In this document: positions 1 through 10,452 of the stretch, one piece after another
Layout: each line of letters begins with the position of its first letter
How positions within the stretch are numbered: position 1 is the stretch's first letter
Assembly (NCBI GenBank): GCA_905250075.1
Contig: CAJNOP010000022.1
Location: 1,947,981 to 2,011,980, forward strand
Origin: Rotaria sp. Silwood1
Taxonomy: Eukaryota; Rotifera; Eurotatoria; Philodinida; Philodinidae
Length of the DNA: 64,000 bases
Direction: 5' to 3'
Program-made: the position numbers and the translations under genes
Notes under the pieces: generated by a model
The model's input: the letters and a program-made list of their open reading frames with translations, nothing else
Database searches by the model: none
What the model was told of the DNA's origin: nothing

Positions 1-300
1 CACCTTACTAGGTAGCTTTTCCCATTGCTCATTTTGATTCTTATCAACAGAATAGATATAGATTGATGTTACTTGTGGCAGTTGATATATATGAAGCAGT
101 AATTCTTGTCCCAAGTTGTCACTAACAATAAGCATGAGTCGTTCATCGGACGACACTGATCGAATATAATTCTTACACTGTTCCCGATCTTCAAATGTCA
201 TTACATGATTGGTGACAGTACGAAGCTGTTGTTGAGCACGGCGATAATTCTCGCTCGTGTTCACTAGAGCATCGAGCCAAATAGCTGAGCATGTTGCCAT
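1..300 (-). CDS. Bdelloid ART-associated N-terminal domain protein (partial)
   Basis: An open frame of 100 codons runs from ATG at 300 to the left edge with no stop; an in-frame stop lies upstream of the ATG and no other ATG lies between. The protein has the pattern I-W-L-D-A near the start, then R-T-V-T-N-H, F-E-D, a basic/Cys stretch, L-M-L-I-V-S-D-N-L-G and an S-I-Y-I-Y strand followed by E-Q-W-E-K. From memory this order is typical of an N-terminal domain of many bdelloid rotifer proteins annotated as NAD(P)-arginine ADP-ribosyltransferases, often with TPR repeats. The catalytic part, if present, lies outside the window, so activity cannot be judged. The family call rests on recall; the reading frame itself is clear. 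Confidence 0.7.
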   Translation of the reverse strand, partial: MATCSAIWLDALVNTSENYRRAQQQLRTVTNHVMTFEDREQCKNYIRSVSSDERLMLIVSDNLGQELLLHIYQLPQVTSIYIYSVDKNQNEQWEKLPSKV

Positions 301-2412
301 GCAACAAATGCAATACAAAACAACACCTTCCAAGTGTTTTTTATAGTTAAACGTGGTGCTCAATCAATGCAATAACAATCGTTGTCTACAGCATGACTTC
401 TTTCTGTTTGTTGACGTTGTTGTTTCTCGTTTCTTCGACAAATAATTCTAGTCACAGAAAGAACAGGCCTAACGCTGCCTATTGAGAGTGCGAGTATGCA
501 GATGTCATTTTTTCGTATCTGAGGTAAAGAAGATGTATATGATGTTCTATCGATAGGTTTTACTAATATCTATTTTTTTAAAGCCTGTAATAAAATAAAA
601 CTTTTACCATGATAGAATGAAAGTAACTACATAGAAAAATCATTTAATTAAAATCATCACACACTAATATGGCTTGTTCTCAAACTCGAATTATGAGACT
701 TTAATTAAAAATAAAACGTAGTGGCAACATTACTTTTTAGAATTCTCATAGAAGTTAAAAGTATACCAAGAACTCGATAGATGATTTTTTTTCTAATTTT
801 TATAACTTTCCGTATGGTGGATAATTTTCACTTACATAAATACCAATTAATAGTTTCCAGCAAGTATCTAAAGTATAGAATTTATTTGTTTTGTCACATG
901 ATATAATCATTTGAATAAGAAATAACCTATACAGATCAGAACCATCATCATACAACAGATGATTATTATGCACAAAAAGGAAGGAAACAGGGATAACAGG
1001 AAGAGAAACTATGAGAGAAGAGTAACCAAAGGAGATACTGTCACACTGCCATCAATTCAAACCATATCAAATAGTTTTATTCTCCATGAAAAATAGAAGC
1101 ATTCATAAATATTCTACAATCAATATTTCCAATGAAATGTTTTAACGCACATATTGTTTTGTACAGTTAATACATATTTTGGAAGAAAAGAAAATACATT
1201 AAACACAATTTTCAATCAGATTCTAGAGATTATAGTTTAGCATTGCAAAAACTAGCGTGTGTTTTAAAGTTTTTAGACAAGCTTTTTAATTATTTCTAGC
1301 CCTCAACAGAGCATTTCCGACTAATTGAATGTAATGTTTTCCCAAGGCTCCGTACTCTTTTTTGAATATGACCTTAGGAATGCTCTGCGTATTTCTGTTC
1401 CAGCGTAGCGAAGGAATTTGTGTAAAGCATCAAAGATTATTTTCAATCGTGAACCAATAGATTTTTGCTTACACTATAAGTTGAATCCAAGATTTTCGGG
1501 CTCGGTCTCTGTACAAAGAAAATTTTTAGATCTAAAGTCGGACTCACTTGGTTCTGAGTCCAGGTTCTACCCGACGGGATCTAATGTTTGAAGTCTGTCG
1601 TTTTGTAGAGCAGATACTTTCCGACAAAATCTGGTATTGAACTAAGCTGCAGCTCTATTCAAATGTGACTATACACATTTCTTAAGAGCTCCCTTCGAAG
1701 TATAATGGTTTTTAGGGGAAAGTCGATTTTAAAAAATGAGTATTTAACAAGAAAGAAAATTGAGCTGTGTAATGGAAAGACAGAAAGAACTTTAATAGAA
1801 GAAAATAAATATATAATATATTTTATAGATTCTGAAAGTAGACATTCAACATCAAATTAATCTTCTTTTGATGAACCAAATTCGTACTTTAGTAGACTTT
1901 CAGGTCAAAAACTGGTTTCTAAGATTTTCACAGAGTGCTTCCGAGATTTCTTATTATTCAATTACTTTTGAACAAAAATTGATTATTCAGATATTTTGAA
2001 ACCCTAGATCAATAATTTAATACAACGCCTCTATGAAAAAAGAAACTTGATTTTATTTAAATAATGATTATTTAGAATACAACAACGATAACCTATTTAT
2101 CAAGATACATTTAAGAACAGCAACTGAAAGAAACATTTGAAGATTTACATAAAACAACTGTTCAACACTTTCTGGCACTATTAGATATGGAAGGTCATTC
2201 TTTTAGATGTTACTTTTATCGTACTTGAAGATTCACAAGTACAACAAAAGTTGCTTAATTTACAAGAACAACATAAATAAATTTTTCTGCGGTATATAAA
2301 CTTTAATCTTCTCGTAATTCGCAAAAGAACACTATCTTGGCTTTTTTTTCATAAAACTCAATTGTACAAAACGGTCCACTAATCATCAAGCCTTATCCTT
2401 TTTCCAACAGCT
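301..2412. other. Intergenic, no gene recognised
   Basis: This AT-rich stretch has no long open frame and no splice-compatible coding segments that I could see. A TATA-like string near 2291-2300 may belong to the small gene that starts at 2413. Confidence 0.5.
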
Positions 2413-2814
2413 ATGCAGAAGAAGAACAAAACATTGAGTAAGTCAATACGATTTTTTTTTATCAAGAATATAAACAAAAAGTTTTTTTTCAAAGATCCTA
2501 CTGATGACAAACGATTCAGTTCATCAATTGGCACGCCCAATTGGATATATATATATTATGAATGAAGAATTTAATGAACAACTTAAACAAAAACTCGACA
2601 ATTTGAAAGAACAAAATATACAAGAAAGTAAAATTACAGATTTTAAGTATATCAGATGTCGATGTTGATTCTTTTAGAAATTCAACTTCTTTCTAACGAA
2701 GCTATACAAAAAGAACCTGAAGCACGTGTAGCTCGAGAAAACATTGAAGTTCTTCCTCAATCATTAAAACGAACACGTTCAAAAGCTGTACGTATTAACG
2801 ATAGAATCTTTTAA
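2413..2814 (+). CDS. Small three-exon hypothetical protein, probable frameshift
   Basis: Three exons fit GT-AG rules: 2413-2437, 2495-2627 and 2678-2814, with introns of 57 and 50 nt, the size usual in this window. Exon 3 gives a clean charged C-terminus rich in E, R and K, ending ...N-D-R-I-F-stop. Exon 2 reads D-P-T-D-D-K-R-F and later G-T-P-N-W, then runs into a TA dinucleotide repeat at about 2545-2556. Beyond the repeat, the frame that joins exon 3 starts at ATG 2558 and is shifted relative to the first half. Removing one TA unit would make the gene continuous. Either the repeat has expanded (allele, decay or assembly error), or translation starts at 2558 and the upstream exons are leader. 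The product is acidic/basic and helical-looking, and I do not recognise its family. Confidence 0.4.
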
Positions 2815-3392
2815 AAGTATGTCGTCCATTGTTTCTTTGTTTAGGAAAAAACTCGAAATATTTATTATTATAATTAGTCTTCAACTTGTTTCGTCTTTTT
2901 TTTGGTTATTATTCAACTTTTACTTTCTTATTTTTTTTTCTATCTTACTTTTAGCTATAGCCATTGAATGAATTTTAGAGCCATAAAGTTGAGCAACAAA
3001 GTTATTTGTTGATCGTTTTAGCCGATACTTTTGATGAATATCATAAATAACATATGAGAAAAATCTGTACTACAATATGCACCATCTGTATGATGCTGTC
3101 GAAAACTTTTGGTAGTAAAACATCCATGCATTTTGAACAGTAAACTTTAACCAAGGCTTCACCAGAAACTTTGTATAAACCAATCTATTATCAAAATATG
3201 CATGAAAAAAAAGAAAAAAAAGTTTTTGTTTTGTTTCCTACGGGTAATATTTGTTAGTTGTCACAATAAATATGAGAACAATGTCAAAATAACCATTTTG
3301 AAATTTTTCGAGCATTTGTCCTATCCCATTATTAGTCAATATGTAACGAGCATGGATAAGGCCTATTTAATTATAATTAAGTTCTATTTTAA
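2815..3392. other. Intergenic, nothing recognised
   Basis: A/T-rich sequence with poly-T runs. The 114-codon open frame at 3202-3546 crosses the left end of the MITE and is not credible as a gene. Confidence 0.4.
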
Positions 3393-3968
3393 CTCTTTGG
3401 TTACGGGTTTTTTTCTACCAACAAAAAAATTTTGGTTTTTGTCACAAAGCTTGGAACAAAGGATGTGTACGTGCACGGCAGTACTATGCAATGATGCGCT
3501 GATTCTAGTAATAAGAGATCACTATTATAACCTGAGTAAATGCTAGAGTCTTGCAGGATAATCCTACTCTATCCTAGCCTGTGGTTGCTTAGAGTACAAC
3601 CAGAAATCGTGTAGAATAGTATTAGTGTACGAATATGGGCGTAACTACCGCGATAGCATTTGAGACGACATCTCAGAAGTAACGCGCTTTATCTCCGGAG
3701 TAAATCCCTGGTTCTTTATGTATGAAGATATTTTTCCTCAGTAGCGCAACGTAGGATGCCTTAGTTTGACAAATTTTGGTTACGCCGCTAAGTACGATTC
3801 CTGTAAGGTTGGCTAGGACAAGTATACAAAAAAAAACATCGAATAAGACAGAGAATGAATAATCATGCTCCCGCAGAACTGTAGTAAAGCAAGAAAATCA
3901 TAAATGTCACAGAAAGTAATTCAAGGAAAAGCTCAGCCCGTATATATACGAGCCCCGTAACGAAAGGG
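3393..3968. mobile_element. TTAA-flanked piggyBac-like MITE
   Basis: The 576-bp interval is bordered by TTAA on both sides (3389-3392 and 3969-3972). The left end begins CTCTTTGGTTACGGG and the reverse complement of the right end begins CCCTTTCGTTACGGG, 13 matches in 15. A TTAA target duplication with CCCTTT-like termini is the hallmark of piggyBac-type elements. No transposase frame is visible inside, so it is non-autonomous. The classification follows from termini and target site only. Confidence 0.6.
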
Positions 3969-3972
3969 TTAA

Positions 3973-6120
3973 CAATATTCTATTTAACATAGAAAAAAAA
4001 AGAGGAATTGGATAAAAAAATTTATTAAAACTTATTGCAACGCCTGGTCAAGACATTCTAATCAAAATTTCTTCAAAACTGCACATCATAACCTGCATGT
4101 AAAACGTCTTGGCACAACATCTCTGCTCGATTTTCGTCTACTTATAGGTTATAGAAGACAATGAAAAGTAGCTAACTAGAATGAGAATTATGCTCTTTCT
4201 AAATATATGTTAAACATTTTGAACTGATTTATGACTGATGAACTGTAAGCAAATATTGGAATAAGTCAAAAATGTCATTTTCACTACACAAAATATGCCT
4301 TTTTCTGTCATTCGTAACTTCTCTGAGGATTATTTCTGGATAACTTTCACTTCTTACTGCTGTAGAGAATTTTATGTCCTACAGAAACATGAGTTCCCAT
4401 AAACTATAACTTACACGATTCAAAAGCTACAAATAATTTTGGGAATGCTACACTTTGCATAAGATGACATTTTTCAGAATAATCGTTTCTGCAAATTAAG
4501 ATATTTAAAATGCAGTAGATTCTGATGGTTTTCAACGATAATTTGAAAACGAAATAAATTAGACATTTTGTAGAGCAAGCTTCGTTCTAAAAACTAGTAT
4601 ATAATAAGAGTTTCTTGTAATTTGTACTGATTCAGTTTTATTCAAAATACAAAAATGGACTACATTCAGCATTCTGTACAGACGTTGTTATTGGTTCCCA
4701 TGAAAGATTTACTCTCAATAGATTGACTTCGAGTCTCAAAACAATTCTAAATATATGTTTAGAAAAAGCATGAAATACTTATCCTACCTAGCTACTTTTG
4801 CTTCTCTTCGGCAACCTATAAGTGGACGAAAATCAAGCAGCAATATTGTGCCAAGACCTCTTACACTCAGGTTATTATGTGCAATTTCATTTTTATTTGG
4901 TACAAATGTCTCATTAGATGAAAATAAACGTTTAGTCTTCATGCAAAAAATGCCGTGTATATGTTGAGTTTATTTTTTCATACTTATTTTTCCACTTGCT
5001 CATATTTTTCTGTTCCCATTTTTTCTTTTACTTTGCTTATAAATTTAAACTTATTTATGAAAAATTTGTGTATATACGAAAGTTGCCGTTATATAGTTTA
5101 ATCATATCCGTGAAATTCGATTCATACATTCGTACTAGAGCCGTAATATATCAAAAACACTGGTCTCTGTTGTGATTGCTCAAATATTACTATAAATACT
5201 CATTTACCTTCGATAATTGATACAAATAAAAGAGATCATCTTTTAAAGAAATGCATTCCCGAAATCTAAAGTTTCTGACAAGAAACGAATACCGAATTTG
5301 TTCAAAAATATGCATAAATCAAGAAAAAGTGAAAGACAACAAATTTTCCTATAAATTATTTATGCTGTTCGATTATTCTCACTGATATTGGTATACTACT
5401 GTACCCATAAGTACCGACAGTAATATCGGCAGAAGATAATCGATCGAGCAATAGCTATGGGTATAACGTGGTACAATAACAGCGATGAGATAACTGAGCA
5501 TTTAAGTATCTAACTATCGTCAGTTGATTGCTGATATATTGGCGGTTTTTCTTCGGTTTTGAATTATGTGGAAAGACGAAGAGTTGTCCCTAAAGCAAGT
5601 TCAATTTCAATTTACAACTTTTAAAACAGATGAAGATTCGATAGATTCTTTATCATGATATAGTTTTTTTTTCTCAATTCATCTTATTTTTATGATTGCA
5701 TCAATGTATCAAAATACTTCTTGTAAAATTTATGCTAGTTCACATCTTTTCTTTCATATAGGAGCAAAATAATAGAAACCACTAAAAGCATTATCTATCT
5801 CTCTCTCTGATATTGATTACTATAGGTTAACTTTTGACCAATGAAAAGTTGTTTTAATAAAGTAAAATATAATTAATTTATTGAAATAAAAAATTTGCAT
5901 TAAATTTAAATAAATATCAATAAAATAATCTAAAAATATTAAAATATTTTAAAATAGTATCATTTATTCTAATCCTCCTCGATTTCAGCAATCCGTAACA
6001 TAAGATAATGTCGGACCAATGAAATTTTTGGAAAAATTTTGTGTCACGACCCTGTTCAAACTTACGAAATTGGTGCTTTTCGAGAAAAAACATATAACAG
6101 ATTCATCATATTGAAAAAAA
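3973..6120. other. Intergenic upstream of RPL19
   Basis: No supported gene. The 70-codon frame at 4755-4967 has no coding character or splice support. The last few hundred bases before 6121 should hold the RPL19 promoter and leader, but I see no decisive TATA box. Confidence 0.4.
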
Positions 6121-7328
6121 ATGAGGTAGAAAATTAAGATAAATTCATTCCATAGACTTGATTGATTTTTTTTCTGATATTAGTTCGCTCCGAGTACAAA
6201 AGCGGCTCGCTTCATCAATCTTACGATGTGGTAATAAGAAAATCTGGCTTGATCCAAATGAAGCCAATGAAATTGCAAATGCCAACACTCGTAAGTTATT
6301 TTTTCATAAAACTTTTTCTTCAAAGCCCTTCAACAATCATCGATCTTTGATGTAAAAAAAAAATTTTTTTATTACGCATGTAACATTGATCGATACACAA
6401 GAAGGGGAAATTATAAATTTTCAGTTTTATTTGTTTTTATTCTTTTGTTGATTTTCATACATCTAATATCAACAATAAACAAATAAATTGAACAAGAATT
6501 TTTATTAATGAATGCTAATAATTTTATTTTTTCTTACTGTTTAGGCCAAAGTGTACGTAAATTAATTAAAGATGGTTTAATTATTAAAAAACCAGTGGCA
6601 GTACATTCACGTTTTCGTACACGTAAAAATAATGAAGCTCGTCGTAAAGGTCGACATATGGGTCATGGTAAACGAAAAGGTACTGCCAATGCACGTATGC
6701 CAACTAAGGTTAGTTAAAACGTTAATATTTTTTTTTCATTTCGATCTATTATTTAATTTAAATATAGATCCTTTGGATCCGTCGTATGCGTGTTTTACGT
6801 CGTTTGTTGAAAAAATATCGTGCAGCTAAAAAAATTGATCGTCATTTGTAAGTTATTTCTTGCTTAGGAACAACAAATCAATGATATTATTTTGTTTGTT
6901 TTTATATTAGATATCATGAACTCTACTTAAAATGCAAGGGTAATGTCTTTAAAAACAAACGTGTATTAATGGAATTTATTCATAAGAAGAAAGCTGAAGT
7001 ACAACGTACTAAGATGCTTTCTGATCAAGCTGTTGCTCGTCGTGAACGTACAAAAGAAAAACGTACTCGACGTGAACAACGTATTCTTCAAAAACGTACT
7101 GAACTTTTGGGTAAACAAGAAGATGACGATACAAATGTAGCTGTTCAACAAGCTATTCAACAACAAGCTCAAGCAGCTGTTGTAGCACCACCATCACAAC
7201 CACAACCACAACAACAACAACAACAACAACAAAAAGCATCAACAAAAACAAGTGCTAAACAAGAAAAGAAACAACAACAGCAACAAACTCAAGCACAACC
7301 TAAACAAACACAACAAAAAAAGAAATAA
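6121..7328 (+). CDS. RPL19: 60S ribosomal protein L19 (eL19)
   Basis: Five exons: 6121-6125, 6184-6290, 6545-6708, 6768-6847 and 6911-7328. Together they give 257 codons plus stop. Exon 1 carries only ATG and two bases, and the splice yields [10 protein letters not shown]. The core follows eL19 closely: [48 protein letters not shown] and a basic helix with W-I-R-R-M-R. eL19 is a large-subunit protein that forms an intersubunit bridge through its C-terminal helix. Animal eL19 is usually about 196-203 residues; here roughly 64 extra residues (about 194-257), mostly Gln with Ala, Lys and Pro, follow the helix. A poly(A)-type AATAAA overlaps the stop codon and another lies near 7448. Confidence 0.96.
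7194..7328 (+). repeat. CAA-type repeat encoding the Gln-rich RPL19 tail
   Basis: The final part of RPL19 exon 5 is dominated by CAA/CAG codons, including an uninterrupted CAA run near 7207-7231, broken by Ala, Lys, Pro and Ser codons. It is in frame with the gene and ends at its stop, so it is translated if the exon is. Confidence 0.8.
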
Positions 7329-9778
7329 AATATTTTATTTAAAAAAGACGAGTATTGGACATAAATAACATTCACTGTGTCTTTTATTTCGTTTTTTTTT
7401 TCATCTTCAATGATGATTTTTTTCTTTGCCGTTTTTTCTATGTCATCAATAAATAAAAACAAGCAGCCGCATATATAAAATAAGAAATTGAAATATAAAA
7501 TTTTATCTTTATAAACCATTGATGAACTTCCAATTCTTATTTTACAAATAGTGATCAATATAATATGACAAAGTGATGCAAGTTAAGCAAATGAATAGTT
7601 CTAAATATTTTTCAGTTATAATTTATTTTTGAGTATGATCTATTTATTGTAATGTAATATAATCAAAATAGTCTCATCAAATTACATAAAAAAATAGAAT
7701 ATGCATTGTTCAAAGTTTCATGAATTTGAAGATCGACAGAATTGAATCGTAATTTTGTCCTTATTATTAACAGTCATCACAGAGAAACTCATAATGAAAA
7801 GTGGTCATAAATTGTGGTTTTGAACAAAAAAAAAACAAGGAAAACAGAAATTATGCGTTATTACATAGAGGAAAAACCTCCAATGAAATGAAACTACCAT
7901 TTCAGTAAAAGATCTTGTGTTGTTATTAGTTAATTTTTTTTTTACTATAAATATTTTATTAAAAGAAACATTGAAAATTTTTTTTAGCAAGAACACAGTA
8001 TCATATGTGGAGAAGCTTATATCATAGACACTTCTAGATTACTTTTTTTTATCGAAAAATGTGTTTTTATTTTCTTAATGTGTAATGAGTCATCGAGTTA
8101 TGGTACCAATCGATAGTTAATTCCGTTGCATTGCAGTTCAAGTTTTTCTAATCTCGGTACTAAACGAAAGAGGTAAATAGGAGATAAATCAAGAGAAAAT
8201 TTGCCTCATTTTATTATTTTGTACAATATTAATTAGATATTGTGCATCTTTCGAACCAATATCATTCGTGTGAAGATGGCGTTTTAGAAATATCTATTTA
8301 AAATAATATCAGTATGAGTATGAGACTGATTAATAAAAAACCTTCAATCATTATATTAATTGCTAGTACATCAGTAAGATATTGCACACCTTCAGAACTA
8401 ATATTATTGTCATTAGAGGAATGGAGCAGTTAACGTGTAATCTTTATGCAAAACCGATTTCTATTACTTGTTTGTTGAAACTATTACGTTCATTATTTAG
8501 TGTAGTCAGTATCCATGTCTTAATAAAGATGATTAAGAATAGATAAATAGAAAATTTATCTTATAACATTGCTTTGTAATGCATTAGATGGAAATTCGAA
8601 CTTTTAATTGCTAAATAATCAATTCAAAACGTTCAATATTAAGTTAAATATCATAAATATTGCTTAAATTTAATTCTTATAACATAATTTCAATAAGAAT
8701 TAGACAGAAGATTTGTATGTGTTTGCTGATTAGTGATTAATAAAAATAAAATAAATATTAGAATATTTAACATTTTGAATTTTGTTTGTAAAAAAATAAT
8801 TGCTTAGTTAAGAATCTAAGAGAGATTGAAATGTTTAACAATTATCATATTCCACACTATTCCAATAATCAAATTTTCAATGAAACATGGATATTATTTC
8901 ACCGCTAAGGAAAATCATGAGTTACTGTACTATATTTTTTTATGCAGCTCTTTGGTGAATCTTAGTAGTTGATAATAATACATCATACTGATTGATTTGA
9001 AACAAAGAAATGAGTAATGTCTAACGAGACAGAATATAATTTGAATAATAATAGAAATTGAAATTCTAAATGAAGATAAAGTTTACTGAATATCTTAAAT
9101 AGCTATCAAAGATTGTATTCAATCGTATGCAAACATTATGAAAAGAAAAGAAATTGTTCATTCATGGATAGCACTAAGAATAAAATAGACAAGCTCAAAC
9201 ATTAATTTGATGATGAATAAAAACTTTTTTTTATTAGACATTCCTTTTATTTCTTCGTAACGGATGTTTTATTTTTAAAAATAATTTTTGTTATGATACT
9301 GGACATCTGTAAGCAACATGCAATGCAATATTCTTGTAATTGTGTAATAACATGTTTGTCCAATGAATTGCGAAAGTTTCATGAGTAATGACGAAATTCA
9401 CTTAAATCGAAGTGTCACACATTTTTTCATTTGGATTTTTCTGACCTATAAGAAATTAAGTGATCAGATGCATATAATTGATAGAACAAGTTTCCGTATA
9501 ATACTACTAAAATCTTAGATCGAAAAACTCCAACCTTCCTTCAATAACAACTATAACCATTAAATATGTTTGCATTTGCAATGTGATCATGACAAATGTT
9601 GCCGTTTTCATTTTCGATGCTATCAGATTCTATCAATTCCAATTAAAAAAAGTAAAATAAGAATCATCATTAAGAAACACAAGTATAGCCTTATCTTGTC
9701 AGTCGAGTATACATTTCATACAGAGAACTATCGAACTATATAAAGAAAAAGAAATATTCTTATTAACATCATTCAAAG
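7329..9778. other. Intergenic; one degenerate direct duplication
   Basis: No gene supported. Two related segments, about 8222-8290 and 8355-8420, share an 'agatattg-gca-ctt-cgaac-aatat' pattern with many differences and look like an old duplication. Two short frames on the minus strand near 7289-7558 and 7805-7996 have no coding character. Confidence 0.4.
9737..9744 (+). promoter_or_regulatory. TATA box of the secreted-protein gene
   Basis: TATATAAA lies 35 bases before the ATG at 9779. With initiation about 25-30 bases downstream, the leader would be only around ten bases long, unless a spliced leader is added. Confidence 0.5.
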
Positions 9779-10452
9779 ATGAAGTCAATCAATATTGTAT
9801 CATTATTGCTTGTTATTTGTGTTTTCTCTACTGAAGGTTTACTTACACAAAAAAAGGATGGTACATCTGAAAAAACTAAAGCACCTAAGAAGGGTAATTT
9901 ATAATTCGACTTAATTAGTTTATTGACTTTATTTTATTTATTTATTTAGAGAAATGTATGATTGTTAAAGGCAAAGGTAAAAATCTTGTTGGCGATATTA
10001 TTTATATACACAAAGATTTTGTTCCAACATTAAAAACCATTGATAATATTGCTAAACAATGCGAGATTAAATTAGCTATCAAAGGATCTTATGAATCAGT
10101 AAAAGATCCATCAAAAGCATCAAGCTTTACTGCAGCTAATGCTGGCAAGCAACTTACATTTATTATTATGGATAAAACTGGAAAAAAAATAGTTTGTAAT
10201 CATATGTGTCTTACTAGTAAGTTTAATTATAATTTAAAAAAAACATATATTATACTTATGTATTTTATATTTGTAGAAGAAGGTGAAAAAATTCCGCAAG
10301 TCAAATGTCTTGCTACAAATCTACGTAAAGAGAATTTAATTTATGCACCTCGTGGCGAAGCGGGTAAACTTAATGATGGATCTGATACAAAAGTTGGTTT
10401 TACTGATACTGCTCGAAGTATTCAAGAAGCATGTAAAGGTGCCAAACTTTAA
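9779..10452 (+). CDS. Small secreted six-cysteine protein, possibly M15-peptidase-like
   Basis: Three exons: 9779-9893, 9950-10216 and 10277-10452, with introns of 56 and 60 nt. The first 20 or so residues form a signal peptide (M-K-S-I-N, then a run of L/V/I ending S-T-E-G), followed by a Lys-rich linker. The mature part has six cysteines, enough for three disulphides, and the segment D-F-V-P-T-L-K-T-I-D-N-I-A-K. That segment and a later C-N-H-M-C-L resemble, from memory, bdelloid proteins of the M15 D-alanyl carboxypeptidase-like family. The S-N-H...G-H-A-x-D and H-I-D metal-site motifs expected there are absent (A-N-A-G-K-Q... and D-T-K-V-G-F instead), so if related it is probably not a peptidase. 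The second intron is 60 nt with no stop in frame, so retaining it would leave the frame open. Gene structure is firm; family assignment is tentative. Confidence 0.75.

Noticed and set aside
3202..3546. 114-codon open frame on the plus strand
   Set aside because: It runs through poly-A and poly-T tracts and crosses the left end of the MITE; nothing protein-like was seen.
4755..4967. 70-codon open frame
   Set aside because: No domain, no splice signals and no nearby coding exons.
5360..5470. Possible inverted repeat around GATATT/AATATC
   Set aside because: The arms match only about 14 of 20 positions, which is not convincing in AT-rich DNA.
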